A stretch of 6,940 nt of DNA from Planctomycetaceae bacterium UBA6894 (GCA_002451275.1 DKBS01000151.1:2396-9335), one strand, 5' to 3'. Positions 1-5,851 are shown, counted from the first letter of the stretch. Made by a program: numbers and translations. Notes: generated by a model from the sequence alone, not told the origin.

Positions 1-228
1 CGAGGGCGGGATGTAATCCACAGTCTTTGCAGACCACAGCCCGATGTCATGGAAGCAAGCGGCGATCGCCAGTTTTGCCCGTTGGTCTTCCGTGGGGTGA
101 TGGAGGGCCAGGCAGAAATTGAAGACGCGGTAGACATGGCCCCGGTAGCCCGGGAAATCGGCCCCGATGGCATCTCTCCAGTGGGAAAGGATCTCCTCGA
201 TCAGGTCGTCTCGGGTGACAATGCTCAT
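1..228 (-). CDS. HD-domain protein, N-terminal part (runs off left edge)
   Basis: This reading frame is open from an ATG at 228 down to base 1, giving 76 residues with no stop, so the C-terminus lies outside the window. His31 (in GYRGHVYRV) and the His60-Asp61 pair (in ACFHDIGLW) have the spacing and setting of the first metal ligands of the HD superfamily, whose members are metal-dependent phosphohydrolases acting on nucleotides or other phosphoesters. The substrate cannot be told. No signal peptide or membrane segment is visible, so it is probably cytosolic. The frame stays open upstream to another ATG at 300, which would add 24 residues. I prefer 228 because the added codons have fewer G/C third positions, contain a 16-bp palindrome, and lie downstream of a possible promoter whose start point would be near 298. 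Neither start has a strong Shine-Dalgarno. HD assignment is firm; the start is uncertain. Confidence 0.8.
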   Translation of the reverse strand, partial: MSIVTRDDLIEEILSHWRDAIGADFPGYRGHVYRVFNFCLALHHPTEDQRAKLAIAACFHDIGLWSAKTVDYIPPS

Positions 229-252
229 GGGTACATAAAGCCATTGGCCTTC

Positions 253-268
253 GTCCAGCCGGCTGGAC
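253..268. promoter_or_regulatory. 16-bp perfect palindrome upstream of the HD gene
   Basis: GTCCAGCCGGCTGGAC reads identically on both strands. It sits 25 bases upstream of the chosen HD start at 228 and downstream of the possible promoter at 305-334. It could be an operator for a dimeric repressor or a small hairpin in the leader. If the HD protein instead begins at 300, the palindrome would be coding. Function is inferred from position and symmetry only. Confidence 0.35.
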
Positions 269-304
269 AGCGTAACGGGCTTAAAAAAAGCTCTGTCCAT
301 CAAT

Positions 305-334
305 GTTATCACTTCCCCACCAAAGCACAGGCAA
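305..334 (-). promoter_or_regulatory. Possible sigma-70-type promoter for the HD gene
   Basis: On the minus strand, TTGCCT (329-334) and GATAAC (305-310) each match four of six bases of the -35 and -10 consensus and are 18 bases apart. A transcript would begin near 298 and leave a leader of about 70 nt containing the 16-bp palindrome. Such matches arise often by chance, so this is a weak call. Confidence 0.25.
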
Positions 335-365
335 TGGCGGGAACTTCGGCAAGAGTTAACCCGCC

Positions 366-424
366 GGAAATCCTGAAAAATCCTGCTTAGGATTTCCAAA
401 AAAGGAAAAAAAGGAAAATAGGAA
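366..424. repeat. Inverted repeat followed by A/G-rich tract
   Basis: GGAAATCC (366-373) and GGATTTCC (390-397) are an 8-base inverted repeat. A second arm, AAATCC (378-383), can pair with GGATTT (390-395) instead, giving a 6-bp stem with a 6-base loop. From 398 to 424 the plus strand is almost pure A and G, with GGAAAA recurring (T only at 419). Neither strand shows a GC-rich stem followed by a U run of the kind expected for an intrinsic terminator. The tract stands out from the GC-rich surroundings; its role is unknown. Confidence 0.4.
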
Positions 425-527
425 AACGGCTCCCGAAGGGTTTGATGGTTGTTGATGCAGAAGCACGCGAGGGGCTTATTGCTATCGGCAGAGGTTCTCC
501 ACGAAGGTTTTATCAGGAGGATAGTTG

Positions 528-566
528 GTGCCAATCAGAGTCCGAGCTCCTCAGGGGAGAAGGTGA
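528..566 (+). CDS. Possible 12-residue Arg-rich leader peptide
   Basis: A consensus Shine-Dalgarno, AGGAGG at 515-520, lies seven bases before a GTG that opens a 12-codon frame, MPIRVRAPQGRR, ending in TGA at 564-566. Four of the twelve codons are Arg and all are AGA, AGG or CGA, which look uncommon beside the CGC and CGG usage of neighbouring genes. The frame overlaps the 5' arm and loop of the hairpin at 550-574, the geometry of a translated leader that controls a downstream terminator. A peptide this short can arise by chance and no homologue is known to me. The call rests only on the ribosome-binding site and on the overlap. Confidence 0.2.
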   Translation: MPIRVRAPQGRR

Positions 567-580
567 CCCCCGAGTTTTTT
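550..580 (+). terminator. Intrinsic terminator-like hairpin with six T's before DUF1080
   Basis: CTCAGGGG (550-557) pairs with CCCCCGAG (567-574), seven pairs with one A-C mismatch, across a 9-base loop, and TTTTTT follows at 575-580. This is the form of a Rho-independent terminator on the plus strand. No conventional plus-strand gene precedes it within the window, so it either ends a short untranslated transcript or acts as an attenuator in the DUF1080 leader, whose start codon is 107 bases downstream. Confidence 0.45.
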
Positions 581-686
581 ATGGCACATGGGCCCCGACT
601 CGGGGAGGATGGTGACCAAGTGGCGAACGTGTCAGGCGCATGGGGCAAACTCCGCCCGTCGCTTGATGGACCCCGGGAGGTGACAG

Positions 687-1424
687 ATGCTGAGTTGCTG
701 TTTGGTGTGGCTGTCTCTGGGTCAGTCGGATTTCAAGCCCGAGCAGGGCAAGCTGCCGGCGCCGCCGCCGCCCGGGGCGATCCGCCTGCTGGACGAGGCG
801 GGCAACCACTCGTTCCTCAGCATGTCAGGCGGGAAGGTGAACTGGCCCCTGGCCGACGGGGTGATGGTCTCCACACCCGGCCAGAACAAGAACCACATCG
901 TCTCGCGTCTGCACTTCCGGGACGCGGACATCCATGTCGAGTTCATGCTTCCGCCCAAGGGGCCAGGCAACAGCGGGGTGTACATCCACGGCAACTACGA
1001 GATCCAGATCCTGAACTCGTCGGCCAAGGAGAAGGTCACCCAGGATGACGCGGGTGCCCTGTACGGCTTCGCGGCGCCGAAGGAGAACGCCTGCCGGAAA
1101 CCCGGCGATTGGCAGGTCTTCGACATCCGTTACCGGGCACCCCGGCGCGACGAGGCCGGGAAGATCACCGAGAAGGGAGTGGTGACGGTCTGGTTCAACG
1201 GCAGGAAGGTCCAGGATGGGACGACCTTCGGCGAGCCGCGCTCCGTCTTTCACCCGTTCCGCCACGGCACCACCCCCTATCTGGAGAAGATCCGGGACAG
1301 GCAGCGCGCGACGTCCACCGGCCCGGTCTTCCTGCAGGACCACGGCAACCCGGTGCAGTTCCGCAATGTCTGGGTGGTCCCCGCCGACTCAAAATCCTTC
1401 ACCTACGAACCCGGTGGGGAATAA
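687..1424 (+). CDS. Secreted DUF1080 / 3-keto-disaccharide hydrolase-like protein
   Basis: The 245-residue protein belongs to the DUF1080 family (Pfam PF06439, now named 3-keto-disaccharide hydrolase), a concanavalin-like beta-sandwich. Characterised members cleave 3-keto-glycosides, and planctomycetes encode many uncharacterised secreted copies. Family signatures visible are the strand around NSGVYIHGNYEIQIL (95-109), GALYGF (123-128), GDWQVFDIRYR (140-150), VTVWFNGRKVQDG (166-178) and FLQDHGNPVQFRNVWV (215-230). It is a single-domain protein with no cytochrome or PSCyt module. The start at 687 is fixed by GGGAGG at 675-680 and by an in-frame TGA two codons upstream (681-683). The N-terminus (MLSCCLVWLSLGQS) is hydrophobic but short and lacks the usual positive charges, so export is likely but the signal is atypical; an earlier start is blocked by the stop. 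It stands alone and converges with the nucleotidyltransferase gene 165 bases downstream. Family is firm; exact substrate unknown. Confidence 0.88.
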   Translation: MLSCCLVWLSLGQSDFKPEQGKLPAPPPPGAIRLLDEAGNHSFLSMSGGKVNWPLADGVMVSTPGQNKNHIVSRLHFRDADIHVEFMLPPKGPGNSGVYIHGNYEIQILNSSAKEKVTQDDAGALYGFAAPKENACRKPGDWQVFDIRYRAPRRDEAGKITEKGVVTVWFNGRKVQDGTTFGEPRSVFHPFRHGTTPYLEKIRDRQRATSTGPVFLQDHGNPVQFRNVWVVPADSKSFTYEPGGE

Positions 1425-1505
1425 ACCGGTCGTTTGGTGGAATGGTGGCATCTCTGGATGACAGACACGGGGAGGGACCGGCATGGGAGGCACCGCAAAA
1501 AACGG

Positions 1506-1593
1506 GCTCCGGCCCAAAACAAATTCAAGTGTCTTGCGAATGGATTTTTCGATATCGACCAAATGAATCAGAAGGATTTCGTGCCGATTTCAC
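1506..1593 (-). pseudogene. Possible stub of a HepT-like HEPN toxin gene
   Basis: Just after the nucleotidyltransferase stop, the same minus-strand frame encodes ILLIHLVDIEKSIRKTLEFV followed by LGRS. That resembles the first helix of HepT/DUF86 HEPN proteins, which typically has the form L-x-x-I-x-x-A/D-I-x-x-I-x-x-F-x-x-G-R-S. The match stops there: the expected continuation with the conserved Arg-rich catalytic region (R-x4-6-H) is absent before the DUF1080 gene begins. No ATG or GTG opens this frame. A GTG that overlaps the antitoxin stop as GTGA, the usual coupling in this gene pair, opens the neighbouring frame, which would need a one-base shift to reach the HepT-like segment. I read this as a decayed, truncated partner gene. 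The match is short and made by eye. Confidence 0.35.
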
Positions 1594-1892
1594 AGTGGCA
1601 CCAATTCCGAAAGTATCTGCTTGCCAACGTTGGGTTTGAGGCAATCAGCCGGCGCAAGATCGACCCGCAGGCCAAGCAGGTCACTGAGTTGGTTTTCCAG
1701 TTCGACCAACCGCAGCAGTCCGGGTACTTCCTTGAAACTCAAAAGGATATCCAGATCGCTGTCGGCATTGGCATCCCCGCGGACACGGGAACCGAACAGA
1801 CCGAGAGATTTCACTCCGTAGCACTCCCGTAAATGGGGCATTTGCTGCTTGAGGATGCTTCGAAGTTGTTCCAGGTCGTGGCTGCATCCCAT
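1590..1892 (-). CDS. Minimal nucleotidyltransferase, MntA-type antitoxin family
   Basis: This 100-residue protein is a complete minimal nucleotidyltransferase (MNT; polymerase-beta superfamily). The nucleotide-binding loop GLFGSRVRG lies at 31-39, the paired metal-binding aspartates are D46 and D48 (SDLDILL), and the third carboxylate is D78 in LRVDLA. The C-terminal pattern LKPNVGKQILSELVPL matches the usual end of the family. In MntA/HepT systems this protein inactivates the HEPN RNase partner by adding AMP to it. Here the partner is only a stub, so the gene appears orphaned. The start is taken as ATG at 1892; two TTG codons directly upstream (1893-1898) would add two residues. No strong Shine-Dalgarno is seen for any of these. 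GC content here is low compared with the kinase gene, suggesting acquisition by transfer. Other MNT roles are possible, but all catalytic residues are present. Confidence 0.85.
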   Translation of the reverse strand: MGCSHDLEQLRSILKQQMPHLRECYGVKSLGLFGSRVRGDANADSDLDILLSFKEVPGLLRLVELENQLSDLLGLRVDLAPADCLKPNVGKQILSELVPL

Positions 1893-2248
1893 CAACAATT
1901 ACTCGCAGGTGCGCTCGGGGCAGGCGGGCCACCATGGATTCCGGCTTGGTTCGAACCGGGTTTCCAATTAGCGATGGCTTATCAGCCCCACATCATTCTT
2001 CCCATGGGATTTGCAAATATCCAACCTTCTTTTGGATTACGGCTGAACGGAAAGAGATGGGATAGGGGTTCATGCGCCATCGTTCGGCTGGATTTCGGGC
2101 CGGGGTGTATGTTGGTTTCAGGGCAGGCAAGGACACAGGCGGAAAGGGGTTTTCCCACGCTCCAGAATGCCCGGTCCCAGCCGAGCGCCTTCCCTAAACT
2201 GATGACAGGCCCTTTTCATCGGGAAAGCATCAGCCCGGGAGTCCGCCA
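1893..2248. other. Intergenic stretch between nucleotidyltransferase and TspO genes
   Basis: The flanking genes diverge, so promoters for both should lie here. The only long open frame (plus, 1833-2252) overlaps the antitoxin gene antisense, matches no family I know and has no convincing ribosome-binding site. Visible structure is limited to a 10-bp palindrome GGTTCGAACC at 1948-1957, 56 bases upstream of the antitoxin start, and an inverted repeat ATCCAA (2019-2024) / TTGGAT (2032-2037). The first could be an autoregulatory operator, since toxin-antitoxin genes are often autoregulated, but this is conjecture. Confidence 0.45.
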
Positions 2249-2644
2249 ATGAGCTGGAAGGAATGGTACGACTCGCTGGTTAAGCCCGCCTGGACCCCGG
2301 AACCGGGGACCATTGGCCTGGTCTGGCAAATCCTCTACCCGATCATCCTCGTCTCGTTCGGCTTCGTGTTCGTGCAGGCGGTCCGCGGCAGGCTGTCCTG
2401 GGGTGTCGCGCTGCCGTTTTTGGTGAACCTCGCAGCCAACCTGGTCTTCACGCCGATCCAGTTCGGCTGGAGGAATCTGGACCTGGCTGCGGTGGATATT
2501 CTGGTAGTCTGGGTGACGATCCCCTGGATGATGGCGGCTATCTGGCCGCACCACCGGTGGGTCGCCCTGGCGCAGGTTCCTTATTTTGTCTGGGTGTCGA
2601 TCGCGACGGTGCTGCAACTGAGCATCACCTGGTGGAACCGGTAG
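2249..2644 (+). CDS. Short TspO/MBR-family membrane protein lacking first helix
   Basis: The 131-residue protein is a Trp-rich TspO/MBR (PF03073) member. These are inner-membrane proteins that bind porphyrins and act in tetrapyrrole or stress-related regulation. Family signatures are WYDSLVKPAWTPEP (6-19) with VWQILYP (25-31), NLAANLVFTPIQFG (60-73), and the last helix PYFVWVSIATVLQLS (111-125). There are four hydrophobic segments, at about 22-44, 51-69, 80-99 and 106-127. The canonical family has five helices in about 150-160 residues; here the protein begins at the W-Y-x-x-L-x-K-P motif that normally follows helix 1. The frame upstream reaches a stop at 2195-2197 and encodes nothing hydrophobic, so helix 1 has not been missed by start choice. 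GGGAG at 2237-2241, seven bases before the ATG, supports the start. It is a single gene, convergent with the kinase. Confidence 0.85.
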   Translation: MSWKEWYDSLVKPAWTPEPGTIGLVWQILYPIILVSFGFVFVQAVRGRLSWGVALPFLVNLAANLVFTPIQFGWRNLDLAAVDILVVWVTIPWMMAAIWPHHRWVALAQVPYFVWVSIATVLQLSITWWNR

Positions 2645-2663
2645 GGGATGCTGCAGCGCCTGG

Positions 2664-2686
2664 CCTGTTCCTGGTGAAGGAACGGG
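2664..2686. terminator. Hairpin between convergent TspO and kinase genes
   Basis: CCTGTTCC (2664-2671) pairs with GGAACGGG (2679-2686), eight pairs including one G-U, across a 7-base loop. It sits about 20 bases after the TspO stop and 44 bases before the kinase stop in the 85-base gap between convergent genes, where a shared terminator would be expected. There is no T run on either side, so it is not a canonical intrinsic terminator; it may be a 3'-end stabilising stem. Confidence 0.25.
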
Positions 2687-2729
2687 GCATGCGCTTGGGC
2701 CAATTCCCTGGAAGTCGGGCGACTGCTTT

Positions 2730-5700
2730 TCAGGCGGGTGGTCGGGGCCGGTTTGATTTCCCGGATTCCAGGATGCCGTCGAGGTCCCACAGGTGGATGG
2801 AGCCGTCATCCCCGGCGGAGGCGAGCAACTCCCCGTCCGGGCTGAAGGCGACACTGGTCACCGCCAGGGCGTGGCCCCGCAGCACCCGGATTGCCTCGCC
2901 ACTGCGCCAATCCCACAAACGGACGCACTGATCTTCGCCGGCCGAGGCGAGCAGATCGCCGGAAGGGTGAAAAGCGACTTTCTGCACGCGCTCCGTGTGT
3001 CCCCGCAGTCGACCCACTGGAACGCCTGTCCGCAGGTTCCAGATGCCAATTGTCTGATCGCCACTGGCCGAGGCAAGGTGAAGGTTATCCGGATGGAAAG
3101 CCACACCCTGGGTCTTGAGGTCATGGTCCATCAGGACCCGAGGCTCCCCAGCGCCATCCACCGGCCACACCCGGATGGAACGATCGGTGCTGGCCGAGGC
3201 CAGCAGGCTGCCATCCGGGCTGAACGCCACCTGCCAGACCCAGTTGGTGTGTCCGGAGAAGACACGGATTACCTGACCTGTCGCCGTCTCCCACAGCCGG
3301 ATCGTCCGGTCCCAGCCACCCGAGGCCAGGAACCTTCCATCCGGGCTGAAGGCCACGCCGTAGATCCGGTCGGTGTGGCCGCGCAGTGTCAGGCGCTCGC
3401 CGCCCGAGCGGGCATCCCAAACCCGCACGGTCTTGTCGGCCCCCGCCCCCGCCACCAGCCTGCCGTCCGGGCTGAAGGCCACCGCTGTGACCAGGGTCTG
3501 GTGACCACCGAGCACCCGCACCTCGCTGGCCGACACGCTGTCCCAAATTCGGACCTGGTGGTCATCGCCTGCCGAGGCAAGCAGCCTGCCGTCCGGGCTG
3601 AAGGCGACACAATGGACCGGAGTCTCCCCCCGGCCCAAGGTTTTCCGCCCCGGTCCGGTGGCTTGGGTTGTCGGGGTGGCGTCCCACAGCAGCACCATCC
3701 GGTCGTCTCCCCCCGTTGCCAGCCGGTTCCCATCCGCGCTGAAGGCGACGGCGTTGACGGAATCGAGGTGTCCCCTCAGCGTCAGGGCCTCCTGTCGGGC
3801 GACGACATCCCAGATGCGGGCCGTGCGGTCCCAACTGCCCGAGGCCAGACGGGCCCCGTCCGGGTGGAAGGCCAGACTCCAGACCACCCCGGTGTGGCCG
3901 GACAGGGAACCAACCGCCCGGCCGGTGCCGGTGTCCCACAGCCGGATGATGCGGTCCCCGCCGCCGGAGGCCAGCAGGGTGCCGTCCGGGCTGAAAGCGA
4001 CGGTCCAGACGAAGCCTTCATGCCCCGAGAGGGTCGCCTTTTGCTCGCCGCTCGCGGGATCCCACAGGATGACCCGGCCGTCGTGGGACGCCGAGGCCAA
4101 CAGGTTGCCACCCGGGCTGAAGGCGACGCAGTTCACCATGTCCCCATGGCCAGCCAGGGTCCGGACCATCCCCCCGCCAGCCAGGTCCCACAGCCGAACC
4201 GTGCGGTCGTCACTGGCGGAGGCCAGCCACCGGCCGTCCGGGCTGAAGGCCACGCCGACCACCACATCGGTGTGCCCGGCCAGGGTCCTGGGTGGGCCGC
4301 CGTCCCGCAGGTCCCAGGCCTTGACCACGCGGTCCTGGCTGGCCCCGGCCAGGAACCTGCCGTCGGGGCTGAAACAGGTGGCATAGATCTGGTCGGCATG
4401 GCCGCCGATCACCCGGCGGGTGGCCCCGTCCGGAAGCTCGCGCAGGCGGATGGTCTGGTCGTCGCTGGTCGAGGAGAACAGCTTGCCGTCCGGGCTGAAG
4501 GCCAGGCTGTAGACGACATCGGCATGTTCCTGGAAGCGTCCAAGCCGTCCCTCGCGCAATCCGCGCAGGCAGTGCCATTCCCAGCCCCGCAGGTCCGAAG
4601 GGCAGGCGGCCAGGTGGGCGTCCATCCGGTGCGGCTGGCCGGAGGACCATTCCCGCTCCGCCAAGGCGATATTTTTCCGGTAGAGTTCCAGCTCCAGGCG
4701 CTCCCAGGCGGTTCCGGGGCGGTGGATGACGTCCCCCGCCAGGAAACGCCGGAGGTCTTCCGCAAGTTCCATGGCCCCGGCATACCGCTGGCGGGGCTCC
4801 TTCTCCAGGCAGCGCAGGCAGATCGCCTCCAGGTCGGGAGGGACGCGGTCGACCAGCCGGCGGGGCGGCACCGGCGGCTGGCCCATGACCTGCAAGAGCA
4901 CATCGAAGGGGTTGGCGCCCCGGAACGCGGCGCGACCGGTCAGGCAGGCGTAGAGGATCGCGCCCAGGGCGTAGACATCCGTCGCCGGGCCGATCTCGCG
5001 CACCCTGCCGGCCGCCTGCTCCGGCGCCATGTAGGCCGGCGATCCCAGCACATCGCCGCTGTGGGTCAGTTCCCCCGAGTCATCCAGCCGTTTGACGAGT
5101 CCGAAATCAGAGATCTTGGCAACCCCGCCGGTGGTCATCAGCACATTGGCCGGCTTCAGGTCGCGGTGGATCACGCGGGCCCGGTGGGCCTCGGCCATCG
5201 CCAGGGCGAGGTCGAGCACCAACCGGGCTGCCTCCGTCGCCGCCAGCGGGGTTCCCTCGATGCGTTCCGCCAGCGTGCCTCCCTCCAGCATCTCCATGGC
5301 GAGGTAGGGATGGCCCTGGTGTTTCCCGGCGCCATAGACGCGGACGATGTTGGGATGCCGCAGGCTGGCGAGGGTTTGCGCCTCCATCTGGAATCGGCGG
5401 ACCTGCACGGGGCTGGCCCTTTCCCCCGCCAGGATCATCTTCAGGGCCACCCAGCGCCCTTTCCATTCCCCCTCAAGGACCTGGGCCTTGAAGACCACAC
5501 CCATGCCACCCCGTCCGATTTCCCCGAAAATCCGGAATCCGGGCGGATCGGGTGGCAGCACCTCCCGGTTTGCCGAACCGCCGGCAAAACTCCGCGTGCC
5601 CAAACTCCCCGGGGGGGAGGAAAATTCCTCAAGGGGGGCCAGGAAAGACTCAAATCGCTGCAGGACCGACAGGCGCCGGGCCACCTCGCAGGCAAGTTCC

Positions 5701-5798
5701 GGGTTCCCGGCGCACAGGTCCTCCAGGGTGGAACTGTTCCCGCGCCGGATGGCCTCGGCGTGGCGCTCCAGCAATTCCTCGATCCGTGCCTCTTCCAT
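2730..5798 (-). CDS. Cytosolic Ser/Thr protein kinase with 14 WD40 repeats
   Basis: The 1022-residue protein opens with a helical segment typical of planctomycete kinases (1-60), followed by a Hanks-type kinase domain (about 88-354). All key residues are present: glycine loop GRGGMGVV (95-102), Lys120 in VALK, Glu139 of helix C, HRDLKPAN (211-218) with catalytic Asp213, DFG (231-233) and APE (258-260). A linker (355-424) contains CPSDLRGWEWHCL, common in kinases of this kind. Fourteen WD40 repeats then fill 425 to about 1013, enough for two seven-bladed propellers. The linker lacks the transmembrane helix that usually follows RFLAG in relatives, so the protein should be soluble. Start M at 5798 fits the family N-terminus (MEEARIEELLERHAEA); the frame is open further upstream but that part is low-complexity and hairpin-rich. 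No good Shine-Dalgarno is seen. The gene follows the sigma factor and secreted protein in the same direction. Targets are unknown. Confidence 0.93.
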   Translation of the reverse strand: MEEARIEELLERHAEAIRRGNSSTLEDLCAGNPELACEVARRLSVLQRFESFLAPLEEFSSPPGSLGTRSFAGGSANREVLPPDPPGFRIFGEIGRGGMGVVFKAQVLEGEWKGRWVALKMILAGERASPVQVRRFQMEAQTLASLRHPNIVRVYGAGKHQGHPYLAMEMLEGGTLAERIEGTPLAATEAARLVLDLALAMAEAHRARVIHRDLKPANVLMTTGGVAKISDFGLVKRLDDSGELTHSGDVLGSPAYMAPEQAAGRVREIGPATDVYALGAILYACLTGRAAFRGANPFDVLLQVMGQPPVPPRRLVDRVPPDLEAICLRCLEKEPRQRYAGAMELAEDLRRFLAGDVIHRPGTAWERLELELYRKNIALAEREWSSGQPHRMDAHLAACPSDLRGWEWHCLRGLREGRLGRFQEHADVVYSLAFSPDGKLFSSTSDDQTIRLRELPDGATRRVIGGHADQIYATCFSPDGRFLAGASQDRVVKAWDLRDGGPPRTLAGHTDVVVGVAFSPDGRWLASASDDRTVRLWDLAGGGMVRTLAGHGDMVNCVAFSPGGNLLASASHDGRVILWDPASGEQKATLSGHEGFVWTVAFSPDGTLLASGGGDRIIRLWDTGTGRAVGSLSGHTGVVWSLAFHPDGARLASGSWDRTARIWDVVARQEALTLRGHLDSVNAVAFSADGNRLATGGDDRMVLLWDATPTTQATGPGRKTLGRGETPVHCVAFSPDGRLLASAGDDHQVRIWDSVSASEVRVLGGHQTLVTAVAFSPDGRLVAGAGADKTVRVWDARSGGERLTLRGHTDRIYGVAFSPDGRFLASGGWDRTIRLWETATGQVIRVFSGHTNWVWQVAFSPDGSLLASASTDRSIRVWPVDGAGEPRVLMDHDLKTQGVAFHPDNLHLASASGDQTIGIWNLRTGVPVGRLRGHTERVQKVAFHPSGDLLASAGEDQCVRLWDWRSGEAIRVLRGHALAVTSVAFSPDGELLASAGDDGSIHLWDLDGILESGKSNRPRPPA
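2760..4526 (-). repeat. Fourteen tandem WD40 repeats (coding, about 126 bp each)
   Basis: The kinase C-terminus is built from units of about 42 residues, each beginning with H-x3-V and containing a VAFSPDG-like turn and a xDxxxRxWD-like end. I count fourteen. The SPDG turn is conserved at DNA level too, so the block reads as an imperfect tandem repeat. Unit 1 (425 onward) lacks the final WD (RLREL), unit 11 has WPV, and unit 7 carries a 6-7-residue insertion (ATPTTQATGPGRKTLGRG) that falls exactly between the seventh and eighth units. WD40 propellers are protein-binding platforms, so this half probably recruits substrates or partners. Confidence 0.9.
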
Positions 5799-5851
5799 GG
5801 GGAAACCCGGGAGTGAACACCGACTGCAAAACCCCGGGGCGGACCAGTTTC

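Larger units (their letters stand above)
335..686. other. Intergenic stretch between the HD and DUF1080 genes
   Basis: The HD gene (minus) and DUF1080 gene (plus) diverge here, so this stretch should hold the control regions for both. Open frames overlap it on the plus strand (49-390 and 449-1048), but they encode no recognisable domain, and the second runs out of frame into the DUF1080 gene. What can be seen is the inverted repeat and purine tract at 366-424, a leader-like mini-frame at 528-566, a terminator-like hairpin at 550-580, and a 13-base near-palindrome at 593-605 (CCCCGA, one base, TCGGGG). I could not identify a convincing promoter for DUF1080. Confidence 0.6.

Noticed and set aside
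49..390. Plus-strand frame of 113 codons at the left edge.
   Set aside because: It is antisense to the HD gene, which shows metal-ligand motifs on the minus strand, and the product has no recognisable feature.
449..1048. Plus-strand frame of 199 codons overlapping the DUF1080 gene.
   Set aside because: Its second half is the DUF1080 gene read in the wrong frame and its first half has no domain and no clear ribosome-binding site.
1948..1957. GGTTCGAACC, which recalls the T-arm of a tRNA and might mark a tRNA gene or attachment site.
   Set aside because: Flanking bases do not form a T-stem with a 7-base loop on either strand and no acceptor, D or anticodon arm can be drawn around it.
1833..2252. 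Plus-strand frame of 139 codons before TspO.
   Set aside because: It overlaps the antitoxin start antisense, has no recognisable domain and no convincing ribosome-binding site. It ends just inside the TspO gene, but this could be chance.
2760..4526. Regular DNA repeats of about 126 bp that could suggest a repeat array or CRISPR.
   Set aside because: The period is 42 codons and the conserved part encodes the VAFSPDG turn of WD40 units. Spacing is too long for CRISPR and the intervals are coding and related to each other.
2793..5816. A plus-strand open frame of 1007 codons antisense to the kinase.
   Set aside because: It is a mirror of the GC-rich, repetitive kinase gene. Its translation is a recurring P/G/R/A-rich shadow of the WD40 units (for example PAVRAEGH-like repeats) and has no domain of its own, while the minus strand encodes a full kinase with all motifs.
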